Source of the DNA: Lycium barbarum | Lineage: Eukaryota > Streptophyta > Magnoliopsida > Solanales > Solanaceae | Assembly: GCF_019175385.1 (NCBI RefSeq) | Contig: NC_083346.1 | Span: forward strand, 91,022,333-91,086,332 | Reading direction: 5' to 3' | DNA: 64,000 bases | The notes under the pieces: model-generated | Database searches by the model: none | Told to the model about the DNA's origin: nothing | What the model saw: only the letters and a program-made list of their open reading frames with translations | Shown: piece after piece, positions 46,456 through 59,478 of the stretch | Layout: every line of letters starts with the position of its first letter | How positions within the stretch are numbered: position 1 is the stretch's first letter | Position numbers and translations under genes: made by a program

Positions 46456-49400
46456 CGACCGCTGCAAGCGGCCAACCATTTCTTTGTTGGCCGCTGTGGC
46501 AGAAGGTGGACCACTATGACGGTACTGCTATAGCGGTGAACCGACCGCCATAGCGGTCTGGAGAGAAAGTTGGGGACCGCTATAGCGGGACCACCACAGC
46601 GGCGTAGCGACCACCGCAGCGGTCGATGGGAGGTAGTAACCGGGTTTTAAATGCCTTAGTTTTATCTTCTCATTCATAACACCCAACACACTTCCTAACA
46701 AACACTTTGAGAGAATTTTCAAGCTAGGGCAAGACAATCTTGTAAGGTAAGTTCCATTGCTTTCATTCTATCATTCCTTTCCCCTTCATTATTGTAATCA
46801 TCCCCATGGGTCTTTAATGGTGAAATTGAAATAGAAACCCTAGAATTTTAATGAAACTTCTAAAATTGATGGGTTATGGTTATTATCGCTTAGTTATCAT
46901 CTAAATGCGTTGGTTAGTTTCTATTTGTCATAAATTGAACATTTAGAGACATAAACTAAGTGATTGGAGACCTAGGGTTCTATAAAAATGGTGTCTTGCC
47001 ATGGAAAACTGCTTGTGATAGGAATATTGATAGAATGTTGTTATAAATTGATGATTAATGATTACTAAGGGTCTAAATAGGTTGTTTATCACCTAGAAAA
47101 TCATCCACCCCTTAGAATGGTGTAAGGAAAGGGTGTTCTTGCATTGAAACTTGTGATTGAGTATTATGACTCATTGAGCCTTCTATTTCTAGACTTTGAG
47201 CGTTCTGAGGCTTTGAGGAAAGGAAAGGCTGTAGCAGAGTGACTTGCATTGTTCCAACTCTGCTTTGAGGTAGGTTACAATTTACTTGAGTTAGACTTTG
47301 GTCAGTTGAATGTTTGTTTGTGATTTCATTAGGAGAAAGCATGTCTAGTATTCATTACATGATATTGTGTGGTTAATCTCCTATGTGTTTGTGATTGAGT
47401 GTTGTGTAGGCTTCATGCCATTATTACTGTGTGATTTAATTGGCAGTGGTTGTATTGTGATGAGAAGTTAATATAGTCTTCTCGAGTGTGTTGTGACATG
47501 AAATTGTTAGGTGGATATGGATACTAAGAAGGTAAGAAACAATGTTCTGTAAAAGGTATGACAAGGCACATATGTGGCCTAGATTACAGGCTCGTGGTCC
47601 GAGGATAGTTCCAGAAATGAGAGGTTTATTGTTATATCCCGCGTCCGAGGTTCGTTCCGGAGAGGAGGTTGTGCTCGGGTCCGAGGAGTGTTCTGGATCG
47701 AGTGGTACATGGACACCATGGGTCCCCTGCAGGTCATGACTACTGAGCTATGACATCAGATAGCATGTGTGTACATCGAGTGGGGGTATAGTGTACTTTT
47801 ATCTCCGTTGTAGTTAACGTGTTTGTGATTCTGGGAAATTCGGTGATCTATTGTGTTTGTCTGTAGCTGACTTGTTGTGATGTATTGATATTCGTGTATG
47901 ATTTACTGGCTTGTTTATTTTAGTGATTTCATATGATATGCATGATACTAATCTTAGTCGGCGTATGATGCTTACTGGTACATAATATTTTTACTGATAC
48001 TACCTTGCTGTATTCTTTGAGTGCAGATTTTGATATAGAGACCGCTTCTCGTCCTCACATCTAGCGTGGAGGATAATTGCTAACAGATTTTGGGGTGAGC
48101 TCCTTCCTATTCCAGGCCGCCCGAAGATCTTCTACTCATGATGTCTTTTCTTATTATGGACATTATGGTTATTTATTAGACAGATTTCAGTTTCTTAGAC
48201 ATGTTTTTGGCTTAGAGTCCTGTATGATGACTTTTGAATTTTGGGAAATTTGTAATAGTTAGACTTCTGCACTTATTTTAGTATTTTATGGCATGACTTA
48301 CTCAGTTATTTGATGCGTGAATGAGTATAATCGTTTGACTTGTTTAATATAAAATCAGACTTAAATGAATAGAGATCTTGTGTGTTGGTTCGCCCACTAG
48401 GCTTTAGTTGAGTGCCAGTCATAGCGGGTTGGGTCGTGACATAACATGATAAAAGTAAGGTTCAAATGTTTTTCTGATGAGTCTAAATAAGGTTAATGGG
48501 AGTCTGAACTTAACTTTGGTCACCTGTAGAAAGACAGTATCTCTGAATGAATGCCTTTTCTGCTTAAAATGATTTAGAAGACTATCTTGTCATAATTAGT
48601 CTAAATTTAAGGTTCATCCAACAACTAGAATGGTCTGATATGGAATATAGGACACAAACCTAAGAAGCCAACCTGGAATAGCCTAAAAGTACCATTAATT
48701 TCTCATGAATGAGTCATATGGGATCCTATTTAGTTTTGCAAAATGTTTGTAGATATGTGGTTGCTAGTTTAAGTATAATGCCTCTGTGTCTGTGGAATTC
48801 TGCCTATTCTTTCTAAATTTGAATCAAATATATGATCGTTGTGGTGATTGATATCAAACTCTACATGTTTTTCACTAATATGCTCAATATATGTCTCTCT
48901 GTCAATTTGTAGAAGAGGTATTGCATAAATGAGGGTCTACAGTGATGCTAAATGGCGAGTATGTGTGTCATGAGATCCTATATGATTGTATAAGTCCAAA
49001 CTGGTTAGTTGAATACTGACATTCCTTTTCTTTTCTGCATCTGAGCATGTTTCCCTTTACTGAATGTTTGTATGCTGTCTTAGAGGCATCACATGAATTG
49101 GCAATGCGTTGTTTCCTTTTTGAAGTTTGGTCTGAACCTAGAAAAAATGTTGGTGTCTTGTTTGTCTGTTAGCCCTTTATGTGGAAGGTCATGCTTATTC
49201 TGATTTCTATGGTTATGATAAGACTACAAATAAAAGATAAACTATCTAGTATGCATATCCATTTGTCAAATGATTTTGAAGTTGTGTTTCTGCTCTCATG
49301 TCTGTCTGCATTCGGTTTGGCTTTGCAAATGCTCATTGTTGCATTTTTGTAATCCTGTTGGTATCTGTCTAAGCCTTGTGTGTTGTTTAAATCTGTTTAA

Positions 49401-50004
49401 GTGACCCCCTCCCTTGCTCTATTATCTTTCTTGCTTGTATACGTGATATGGTGTTGGAAATACACTAGATATACCAGGCTTGTATACACTCTAGTGTATA
49501 TAAAGAGAGTATATCTGGTGGATCATGTGCCTGCATCTTGCAAGACCTCTTTCTGAGTAATTTAACATTAAGGCTTTAAGTATAACTTTCTTGTGTGCTT
49601 AGTCTATTTTGGGCTTTGTTAATGGGCTGCCTGAACCTGCTTACTACTTGAGTTCATACATGTTTATTTCCTTGGGCCTTCGAGTGTCATGAAGGTTTTT
49701 TCTTAATCTGTTATAACTGCATATGTGTTTCTGTCTATACCTAATGTATATATACTTACTTCAAATGTTTATTTGTTTAAGTTCTTGATAATTGAGTAAG
49801 GTTAGATGCTTTCTAACTTGCATATTCCTTTTCCCAGTTTGTTTGCACGGGGCACCTCCATTTGGGCCGATTTGTATTGCATAAAACCTGTTGGGCTTGA
49901 GGCCCAACCCTTTCTTTGATCGAGTCCGAATCTGAGTAAGGGAAGAAAATATGTTGAAGGAACACCTATGGGTAAAAATAGGCAACTGGTGGGCTTAGGT
50001 AGGC

Positions 50005-51406
50005 TGATGTGCCGCGGATTTGTGGCACATTCGACGTCTTTTTACTATGAATTTTGGTTGTTTTCAAGTAAGTTTGGTTCTCGTTAATATGTTTTGTTGT
50101 GTTTTAGGAAAACAATGGCCCAAAAGCAAAAAGCAAAGAACAAAAGAAAAATTGGCCAGAAATGAAGAATCGACGGTCCGTCGATCAGCCGACTAACCGT
50201 CCTTTGAAGCGTCGATAAGCTCGATTTTCCAGTGATGACAAAGTTGAAGACGACAAAGGACGGAGGCATCGACGAAGCGTCGAACTGATCAACGCTTCGT
50301 CGTTCGTGTCGTCAAGCAGGATCTTTCAACAAGAGGAGAAAAGGACGGAATACTCGACGGTGCGTCGAACTGGTCGATGACACCGTCGAATGGAACACAT
50401 TGCTGAAGGTACAAAGGACGGAGAAATCGACGGATCGTCGAACGATCGACGGTCCGTCGATCTTGCTTTCGGGGGCACTTTTGTCAGTTTCTGCTGTGTG
50501 TTTTTGGAGCCTATTTAAAGAACATTTTAGGTTTTTCTTTGCAGCAAAATTTTATGGTAACCACTTAAAAAGTCCCATTGGTGGGTGAGCGTTGAATACT
50601 CCCCTTTTGGAGCTTAGTGAAGACAACAAGAATCCATTTTCCATCATCTTTATTACATTTTGTAAGCTTTATGTCTCATTTATTGCTTACTACTTTTGAG
50701 ACCATAATGTGTGAGTAGTTTCTTTAATCAAAGTTGCGGACCCAAATGATGAGTGCTATGTAATGGGTATCTAACATTGTATACATATATAATGGGTTGT
50801 GATGTGTTTTATTATTTCTCGTATTCATTGTTCTATAAGTGGTTGCAAACACTTGTTCATGCACAAACCCTAGTTTATTTGGAAAGATGAACTAGGGTGT
50901 GATTTGAAATAATATAACAAGGACTCGGGGCGCTAACCCTCGTTTAATGAACTCGCTTAGGGATAAGATGAGTTCTACTTGGCATATTTAATCAACCTTA
51001 TTTATAACTTTTCTGCATTTGGGAAAATCATGAAAAGAAATACTCTCTAACTATTGAAAAATATTAGAAAGTGTATTAGAGATTAAGTGCATACATAACC
51101 TCGACCTATTAGAAATATATCATATTGACACCCATAGCATAGCATCTAATCATCGCGGGGACACAACTTTGGTTCTCCAAATCCAAACAAATTCCAAACA
51201 TTTCAAAATAGCTAATACAAACCAAAACTCTTTTCAAAATACTCGGAATAGGATTAAAGCCTTTAAAGGCTAGTATCGCATACAATTAGTACCCTTTTCT
51301 CTCCGTATTCCCTGTGGGATTCGAACCCAACCTTGTTTGGGTTACTATATTTAACAACGTCCGCTTTCCGCCATTAATAGGTGTAATTTGAGCGTCTCGG
51401 TTGTCA
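50005..51406 (+). repeat. 5' LTR of the Athila element
   Basis: Runs TGATGTGCCGCG ... CTCGGTTGTCA, 1402 bp. A cluster of TCGACGG/CCGTCGA palindromes fills 50160-50465, followed about 45 bp later by TATA-like CCTATTTAAAG (50509-50519). It ends 4 bp before the primer site. Confidence 0.85.
50160..50465 (+). promoter_or_regulatory. Palindrome cluster upstream of the Athila LTR TATA box
   Basis: Perfect palindromes ATCGACGGTCCGTCGAT (50169-50185) and GATCGACGGTCCGTCGATC (50444-50462) occur, with many variants between them (TCGACGAAGCGTCGA, TCGACGGTGCGTCGA). The same motif reappears outside the LTR at 59670-59900 and 60640-61010. Confidence 0.55.
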
Positions 51407-51410
51407 AATT

Positions 51411-51430
51411 TTGGCGCCGTTGCCGGGGAA
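51411..51430 (+). other. Primer binding site of Athila (Asp-tRNA type)
   Basis: TTGGCGCCGTTGCCGGGGAA follows the LTR by 4 bp. TGGCGCCGTTGCCGGGGA is the classic site used by Athila and Tat elements, complementary to the 3' end of Asp tRNA. Confidence 0.9.
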
Positions 51431-51524
51431 TACGGTTTAGAAATTACTGATTGTTGTGTACTCTTCTTTAAAACTTTTTCTATTCCATCACACCTCGTTT
51501 GCTGTTGTGGTGAACCGGGTGAAC

Positions 51525-54454
51525 ATGGCAGGAAGACAGAATCGGAATCAAGGAAACCAAGGTGGACTCCAAGTGAACCCACCTGCACCAGAAGAGGATG
51601 AGGATAAAAATATATTTGCGGAATTCATTAATGAAGCTGATTATGCTTTTGCCGTGGCTCCTCCTAGAACTGGAAATGCTACTTTCAAAATTGATAGTTC
51701 TATCTATCAGCTGCTGAAACTTGAAGGTTATTTCCGAAATTCTTCGGAGGATTGTCCACTTCGACATTTGAAGAACTTCTTGCATGTGTGTTCTCAACAA
51801 TCCCAAGGTGTTGTTTCTGCTGATGCACTTCGGTTACGGGTCTTTAAATATTCCTTGGCTGGCCAAGCCAGGGAATGGTATGAAAAGCTCCCCAGCAATT
51901 CTATTTATACCTGGAGCGAGTTAGCCAATACATTTTTGAAGAAATGGTTCCCGCCAAGCAAAAAGGTTGAGCTTCGGGATAAGATCTTTGAGTTCAAACA
52001 ACTTCCGGGGGAACAATTATATTCAGCATGTGAACGTTTCAAGTACTATCTAGCTCAATCTCCAACTCATGGGTTTCCGGATGCTATTCTCACCGAGAAG
52101 TTCTACAAGGGGTTAGACACAATGAATCAAATTGCTGTCAACACTGCAGCTGGGGGATGCTTCATGGACAAATCATTTGTCAGCATCACCAGGTTGCTCG
52201 ATAAGCTCACCACCCACAATCAAGCTTGGCACTCAAGTGATAGTGAAATCCTGTCATATGGTAGTCCCTCTGCTGCCGCGGTGGCCAAAGAAAATCATGA
52301 GCGAGATCATGCTTTTGCTCAATTGCAAACCACCGTAGATTTGTTATCAAAGAGGCTTACGGAGAAAGAAGCTAAAAGTGTGAATGTTGTCGAAGAGATG
52401 CCATCTCATGCTCCCGGAGTGTACCAAGTCTCGGAGGAAGCTTATCTAGAGGGGCAGCCACAACGTGAGGATGCCAATTATATCGATCACTCTCAAGAGG
52501 GTTATCAAAAGCAATGGTGACCCCAACAACAAAGCAATCAATATGGCCGAAATGAATATGGTGGTTCGGACAGGAGGGATTACAACAACAACAATTATGG
52601 TAATCGGAATCCCAATGCCTATGTTCCACCAAAGGGCCGTACGTCTAACTCTCAGAATTAGCGAGAAGGTACTTCCAATGATCAAGGGACTTCTTGAATG
52701 GAATCTATGCTCGAAAAGATACTGGACAACCAGCATAAGAGTGACAAGAAGATGGAGAATTTGACCGAAGTGGTAGGCTCTCACACCGCTTCGATTCATA
52801 AACTCGAGTCATAAATGCGAGATCTTTCTCGTGAGCAACATCCACCGCAAAGAGGGGGCCTTCCTAGCGACACAATTTCGAACCCAAGGGGTAGTGGAGG
52901 CGATCACATTGCCTCATGCAAAGCTATTTCCACTAGAAGCGGAACGATCCTTGACGCGGTAAATCAGAGAGTGGTTGAACCTATCATTGTCGAGCCGATT
53001 GTTGATGAGGTTATTGAAGAAGAGGTTGAAGAAGAAATAGAGGCACCAGTTGAAGTGCCTATTATTGTTGAGAAAGAGAAGGAAGTACACCCTAGTGTTC
53101 TAAAGGGTGACGAGAAGCCAAGTGTTGAAAAAGATACTGGTGATAGCTTTCAAAAGAGCAAGGTCACGGGGGCAATTAAACCCTTGACTCAAACATATAA
53201 GTCTCCTCCCCCGTTCCCACAAAGATTGATGAAAAGAACGGAGGATGCCAAGTGCCAACGCTTCTACGACCAATTGAAAGGGTTGTCAATGAATATCCCA
53301 TTCCTAGATGTATTCCAAGAAATGTCGGGATTTGCTATATACTTGAAAGATTTGTTGACGAAGAAAAGGCCAATCAAGCATGATACGGTGGGAGTCACCC
53401 ACCGTGTGAGTGCTATTATTTCGTCATCAAAGGTTGAAAAGAAGGGAGATCCCGGGGCTTTCACTATCCCTTGCAGCATCAGTCATCATGATTTTTCTCG
53501 TGCTTTATGTGACAATGGGGCTAGTATTAATTTGATGCCACTAGCCATATATAAGCAAGCTGGTTTGGGAACACCTAGACCAACGAGCATGCGTCTCCAA
53601 ATGGCCGATAGAACCATCAAAAGACCGGTAGGGGTTGTTGATGACATCCTTGTTAAAGTGGGGGAATTCTTATTACCGGCAGATTTTGTCATCCTTGATT
53701 GTGCGGTTGACAAAGAAGTCCCAATTATCTTTGGAAGGCCATTTCTTGGCACCGGGAGAGCCCTAATGGACTCAGAAAAGAATGAAATAAAATTTCGGGT
53801 CAATGATGAGGTAACCTTCCAAGCTATCAAGGGGTTAAAATTGCCTAGTGCTTATGAGAGCATTTCGGTCATTGATTCGTTCGATGTGATAGACGAAGCG
53901 GTGGATCATAAGTTAGAAGAGGAGGACTTTGACGAGACACTTTCGGCTATTTTGATGAACTTCGAGGCGGATAACATGAAGGGATATATTGAAATAGTTA
54001 ATTCTCTTATTGGCCGGGGTTCGTACTCTTATGAGCCGAAGAAATTATCTCTTGATCTTGATAAAAGAACCACTCCTCCGGCTAAGCCTTCGATTATATA
54101 GCCTCCAAAACTTGAGCTCAAGCTACTTCCCTCTCATTTGAAGTATGCTTTTCTTGGCCCAGATAATACTTTACCGGTTATTCTCTCATCTTTGTTAAGT
54201 GAGGAACAAACTCAAAAGGTGCTTGAAGTGTTGCGGGCTTATCGAAGATCTATTGGGTGGAATATTGCGGATATTAGGGGAATTCCCTCCGGTATTTGTG
54301 AACATATAATCGAGCTTGAAGAGGATAGTTCATCAAGTGTAGAGCATCATAGGAGGCTAAACCCTCCTATGCAAGAAGTGGTCAAGAAAGAGATAATCAA
54401 ATGGTTGGATGCGGGTGTTGTATACTCAATTGCAAATAGTCCTTGGGTTAGTCC
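51525..54454 (+). pseudogene. Athila gag-protease and start of RT, with five in-frame stops
   Basis: One frame runs from ATG 51525 (MAGRQNRNQG) to the solo LTR at 54455. Gag retrotransposon domain: about residues 60-200 (LAGQAREWYEKLP, W-FLKKWFPP). An Asn/Gln-rich zinc-poor linker follows, then the aspartic protease with CDNGAS (catalytic Asp at 53511; family CDxGAS) and GRPFLGTGRA. The N-terminal RT region (LNPPMQEVVKKEI, SPWVSPV) is last. In-frame stops are at 52518 (TGA), 52659 (TAG), 52695 (TGA), 52812 (TAA) and 54099 (TAG). Each is one C-to-T or G-to-A change away from a sense codon, as expected of methylated DNA. The upstream ATG at 51456 is in frame but lies close to the primer site. 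The polyprotein would assemble the particle and cleave itself. Confidence 0.85.
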
Positions 54455-56904
54455 TGTCACGACCCAGCTAGGGGCCGCGACGGGTACCTGGGGCTAGCCG
54501 CCGAGCACCGCTAGTACTATCACTCATCTCGCTCATTAATGCTCTCTTGTTACATTTATGATCAAGCATGGGAAAAATCATATTTTATGGGAAAACATGA
54601 ATACCTTTACATAAATGTGCCCTTAGGCTATCAAAATAGATATTATGTATATACATACGAATATACCACAATAGACTTGTGAGACCATCTAACCCACACT
54701 ACGCATCTACGAGCCTCTACTGACATACTATGCATATAGACGGAACAAGACTCCGTCGTGCCCAAAATATACATATGTACCAAAAGAATAAACATAAGCA
54801 CCTCCGAACAATGGAGTGCTCTCAATCAGCTGACCGCAACTAAGAATCTGGATCGAGCTCACCTCCCTGTCTACCTGTGGGCATGAACACAGCGTCCAAA
54901 GAAAACGGACGTCAGTACGAATGTTTTACTGAGTATGAGAGGCATAAACAATAACAATACATCAAGAATTAAGGGAGATATCAGATATAGATCAAACTGT
55001 AACTGACTGTGAATCATATGAGAAGTAATGCGTGCTGACTTACTTTCATACTTATTCATCATCTCATGTATGCATAACATGTATATATATATAAACTGCC
55101 CGACCATATAGGAACGGTGTGATAATCAATAACATTAGCCCGTGTCCAGGCCTCCCGCGTCCTGGGTACCATCTCATGCCGCCCACTAGTGGTGTCTGCC
55201 CATGCCAACTGGCCATGGTGTATAACATAGCTGCCCGCCTTAGTGGTGACTGCCCGGTCAACTAGGCGCGGTGTAATATCATCATAACATGCTCATCACA
55301 ATATGCTTATCATAATATGCTTATCATAATGTATGCACAGGACTCAAGGATAACTATACTCTATCGGGGTGACGTAAGGTCGTGACCCCCGATCTTGTTA
55401 TGGAGCATTCATCGATAGTCTGCCTCACCTTGAAGGGATTAGCATATAAGGTAAGTGTGAGTAATAAATATCATTCTTATCATTATGGCATCATCATATC
55501 ATATCTCATATAGACATTTAGGGATATAGGCTTTTAGCTTTCCTGAATGTATGAACTTATGAAGAGGGGAGGAATTTATACTATAGGATTCATGCCATTA
55601 TAAAGAAAGGAATAGCCTCACATACCTTTGTCATTTAGCTAAGCTATCGTTCACTTGTTCTCCTTCGATATCACGTCGTTACCTTCACGAGAGAATTTGG
55701 ACTAATGTTAGTTAATCGACTACAAGAACGCATTGTTATTCCTAGAGAAAATTGGGCAGCACTTCCTTTGTTCCTACTACCTTTCCCATATCCTATATCG
55801 ACTCCCAACATTCACATCAACATCCACAATATAGAGACCAACAATCATCATTTATATACATTGAGTAAAATCCACCATTTCTCTCCAATTACTCCACATT
55901 CATGGTTATACCTCGTTATCGCGTTTCCGCATACATAATACTTATTTCATGGTTTAAACGTCGTTTACAACGGATTCATAATCATAATGCATCAACATTC
56001 ATGATTCCATTCCTCTATCATTCAATTGTGACACTATTCACTCAGTAATGGCCCATTTTCTATATTCTTCTACATTTCAAGTATCTAATCCTTCCAATGC
56101 CTTGAACAACATGGTATAGTCATTAAACATACCTTAGATGTTGGTTGAACAAGCCTTGAATGAGAATACTCCTCTAGCACTAAAACCCTTCTTCACCTCT
56201 TTTGGGATTTCTTGAAGGAGATGACTTCCAATTAGGTTTCATACACTTTGTTTCATAGATTTGGTGTTGATGATCTTAGTTTTCCTTTGATTTCTCTTGT
56301 AGTGGAAGAGTGGAGATTTTTCTAGATAGTTCATGAAGTGTGGAGAGTGAATGAAATGAGAAATGAAATGAAAGGGTCCCTTATATTAAAAATACAAAGC
56401 TGGTCGACCATTATTATACGGACCAACATACAGTCCGTACTATTTATACGAACCGTATGTGTGGTCGTATATTTGGTCCAGTGGGTGGTCCTCTCTTTGG
56501 CCATTTATACGGTCCCATATACGGCTGGTATAATTTATACGGTCCGTAGATTGGACCGTATAATGCCCAGTGGTTCCGTTTTCGTTCTCGTCGACTCGTT
56601 TGATCTCCGATCCTTATGGAGCCTTCTTAACACTTGTTTAACACCTTAATACCAACCTAAGGGACGTTATTACTTATCTCTAAGACATCATTATGCCATC
56701 ACAGAATCGTTGCTCGTTATTCTTATCCGATACACCACATATGGTTTGCTTTTCTTAGCAATTATCTTTCCTTACCTCACATGCTTTTGAATTCTCGTTT
56801 AGGGTCATCAAATACTATTTATTACTCATCAAAACACCGTATACGCCATGACCTTCTCTGTCCTATTCACAGTACATGTACGGGGAATTTTCTGAGGTGT
56901 AACA
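54455..56904 (-). mobile_element. Solo LTR F (Tekay/Del-like, minus), inserted in Athila RT; TSD AGTCC
   Basis: On the plus strand it runs TGTCACGACCCAG ... GAGGTGTAACA, with perfect AGTCC at 54450-54454 and 56905-56909. The RT frame on both sides is continuous once it is discounted, so this is a clean insertion after the Athila element settled. It carries stem-loop 1 (54912-54932), stem-loop 2 (55363-55393), short GCCCACTAGTGGTG-type repeats (55140-55275), palindromes (56400-56570) and a TATA-like box beyond them in its own sense (about 56380-56392). It is about 2450 bp. The start resembles LTR C but the bodies differ. Confidence 0.9.
56400..56570 (-). promoter_or_regulatory. Palindrome cluster upstream of the LTR F TATA box
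   Basis: Repeated TTATACGGTCCGTA-like motifs occur, among them an inverted pair TTATACGGTCC/GGACCGTATAA separated by 7 bp (56535-56563). It has the same CGGTCCG core and the same location relative to the TATA-like box as in LTRs A and C. Confidence 0.5.
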
Positions 56905-59478
56905 AGTCCGGTGCAATGTGTGCCAAAGAAGGGGGGCATCACTGTTGTCCCTAACTCCAAGAATGAGTTGATTCCTACAAGGATAGTCACTGGATGGAGA
57001 GTGTGTATAGACTACCGAAAGCTAAACACCGCAACTTGTAAAGACCACTTCCCTATGCCTTTTATTGATCAAATGCTTGATCGGCTAGCCGGAAGAGCTT
57101 ATTATTGCTTTTTGGATGGGTACTCGGGGTACAACCAAATCAACATTGCATTAGAGGACCAGGAGAAGACCACTTTCACTTGTCCTTATGGCACTTTTTC
57201 TTTCAGCCGCATGCCTTTCGGCTTGTGCAATGCCCCGGCTACTTTCCAACGGTGTATGATGTCTATTTTCTTAGATATGGTGGAAGATTTCTTGGAAGTC
57301 TTCATGGATGATTTTTCTGTTGTTAGTGACTCCTTTGACGAATGTCTTGCCAATCTCGATAAGGTATTGAAGCGGTGTGAAGAAACCAACCTTGTACTAA
57401 ATTGGGAGAAATGTCATTTCATGGTGACAGAAGGGATTGTCCTGGGCCATAGGATTTCCGAGAAGGGCATTAAGGTAGATCGAGCAAAAGTTGATGTCAT
57501 AGCCAAGCTCCCTCCACCAATCTCTGTCAAAGGGGTTCGCAGCTTCTTGGGACATGCCGGTTTCTATCGGCGGTTCATCAAAGATTTCTCCAAGATCGCC
57601 AACCCGATATGTAAGCTTCTTGAAAAAGAAGCTAAGTTTGCATTTGATGAGAAGTGCCTTAAGGAATTTAATGAGTTGAAGGAAATGCTCACCTCTACTC
57701 CAATTATTGTATCTCCGGATTGGTCAATGCCATTTGAGCTCATGTGTGATGCAAGCGGATTTGCTATTGGTGCGGTGCTTGGGAAAAGACACAAAAAAAA
57801 TTATGCACCCAATTTATTATGCTAGCAAGACCCTCAATGGAGCTCAAATGAATTATACTGTCACCGAGCAAGAGCTTCTAGCCATTGTCTATGCGTTTGA
57901 GAAGTTCCGGGCCTATCTACTTGGATCCAAAGTGGTTGTTCATACGGATCATGCGACCTTGAGATACTTGATGACAAATAAAGATGCAAAGCCACGGTTG
58001 ATTCGTTGGGTATTGTTGTTGCAAGAGTTTGGCTTTGAGGTCAAAGATCGAAAAGGTTGTGAAAACCAAGTTGCGGATCATCTATCTAGACTTGAGGAAG
58101 CTGGGAGACCAAATGGAAATCTTGAGTTAAATGATGTTTTCCCTGATGAGAGGCTCTTGGATGTATCTTGTGAGGTTGCCCCTTGGTACACAGATATCGC
58201 CAACTTCTTGGTGACAGGTCTTATCCCCGACGATATCAAGGCTTATCAAAAGAAGAAATTCTTGAGAGATAGTCGTCAATACTATTGGGATGAGCCCTAT
58301 TTATTCCGCACTTGTGCCGACAACATCATTCGGCGATGTGTGGACGAATCTGAGGCCATGGAAATCTTGAAAGCTTGCCATGACTCTCCCGTGGGGGGTC
58401 GACACAGTGGGAACCGCACAACAGCTAAAATGCTTGAATGTGGCTATTATTGGCCCACCATTTATCATGATGCAAATTTGATGGTGAAATCTTGTGACCA
58501 ATGCCAACGCCAAGGGTCAATTGGGAGGAAGCACGAAATGCCAATGAACTTTATCATGGAGGTTGAGCTATTTGATGTGTGGGGTATCAACTTTATGGGC
58601 CCATATGTGAGTTCTCGTGGTATGCGATACATCCTTGTTGCAATTGACTATGTGTCCAAGTGGGTTGAGGCTGTAGCATTGCCCAACAATGATGGCAAGA
58701 GTGTCACCAAATTTCTCAAAAGAAACATATTCACAAGGTGTGGCACTCCAAGGGCAATCATTTGTGATGGTGGCACTCACTTTTACAACAAGCAATTCGC
58801 TAATCTCTTGGAGAAATATGGAGTGCAGCACCGGGTGGCAACTCCTTACCACCCGCAAACTAGTGGGCAAGTCGAAGTCTCCAATCGGGAGATAAAGAGC
58901 ATTTTAGCCAAGACGGTTAATGCAAACCGAACTGATTGGTCATCTAAGCTTGATGACGCTCTTTGGGCTTACAGAACAACGTTCAAGATACCCATTGGTA
59001 CTTCTCCTTATCGATTGTTGTTCGGTAAAGCTTGTCATTTACCTGTTGAACTTGAACACAAGGCTTTGTGGGAATTAAAAAAATTGAACATGAATTGGGA
59101 CGAAGCAACCAAGCTGCGGTTGTTTCAAATGAATGAAATGGATGAGTTTCGGTATCATGCCTATGAGAGTGCGAGTTTGTACAAAGAAAGGATGAAACAC
59201 TATCATGATGTCAAACTTCTGAAGCGATATTTTCAACCGGGTGATTCGGTGTTGCTGTTCAATGGGTGACACACTCACCAAAGTAAAAGGGCCGAACCAC
59301 TTGGATTTCAACTTGCCCGGAAAGAGCTTCAACCTTGAATGGGTCAATGGAGTTAAAGTTTGACGATGGGACGCGTACTTTCAGAGTCAATGGCTATCGG
59401 GTAAAGCACTGCCATTGGATGGTTGATGGAGACAAGATTGTCGATGCTCACCGGTTAAAACATGGCATCGGACCTTAG
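56905..59478 (+). pseudogene. Athila RT-RNase H-integrase, frameshifted, with inverted segment
   Basis: RT resumes after the solo LTR: RKLNTATCKDHFP, YCFLDGYSGYNQI (about 57100), FGLCNAPATFQRCM and the catalytic FMDD (about 57301). RNase H begins with [15 protein letters not shown] run of eight A (57793-57800) shifts the frame by one and RNase H goes on as [11 protein letters not shown] ... [16 protein letters not shown]. Integrase follows: an HHCC zinc finger (HDSPVGGRH ... CDQCQRQG, about 58378-58515) and a core from [10 protein letters not shown] to SNREIKSIL. The first catalytic Asp is Asn here (codon 58589-58591; family GIDFMGP), while the second (CDGGTHF) and the Glu remain. The C-terminal GPF-type segment is inverted (59264-59338), after which the original frame's remainder runs to the stop at 59476-59478. 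The proteins would copy and integrate the element but are not functional. Confidence 0.87.
59264..59338 (-). other. 75-bp inversion within the integrase C-terminus
   Basis: On the plus strand the integrase frame breaks off at FNG-stop. Read on the minus strand, this exact interval encodes the missing family segment (SRLKLFPGKLKSKWFGPFT, GPF motif), and the plus-strand frame then resumes with MELKFDDGTR. The junctions are clean: TTCAAT|GGGTGACA on the left and AACCTTGA|ATGGGTCA on the right, with about one base lost. It is therefore an in-place inversion rather than an insertion. Confidence 0.85.

Larger units (their letters stand above)
37697..48441 (+). mobile_element. LTR D (solo, about 2.2 kb net), interrupted by element E; TSD TAGCA/TAACA
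   Basis: It starts TGTAATGACCC and ends GGGTCGTGACA. The flanks are TAGCA (37692-37696) and TAACA (48442-48446), one mismatch apart. Removing the nested element with one TSD copy leaves about 2.22 kb. It carries repeated ACCGCTATAGCGGT-type palindromes on both sides of the nested insertion (37884-37938 and 46461-46625), with a weak TATA-like TTTTAAAT at about 46643. No internal domain is present. Confidence 0.75.
32050..50004 (+). mobile_element. Ogre/Tat-like LTR, interrupted by nested elements and cut by Athila
   Basis: Remaining pieces are about 32050-34272, 37612-37696 and 48442-50004 (about 3.9 kb in all). They share the promoter block TTTTGGGGGTTCTATATAAA followed by GAACCCCAT (about 33236-33272) with the 4.4-kb solo LTR at 14552. 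The last part matches the inverted pieces at 22257-25013. The left limit is approximate: the LINE ends near 31990 and no TG start is visible. The right end is cut at the Athila LTR. No protein is encoded. Confidence 0.6.
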
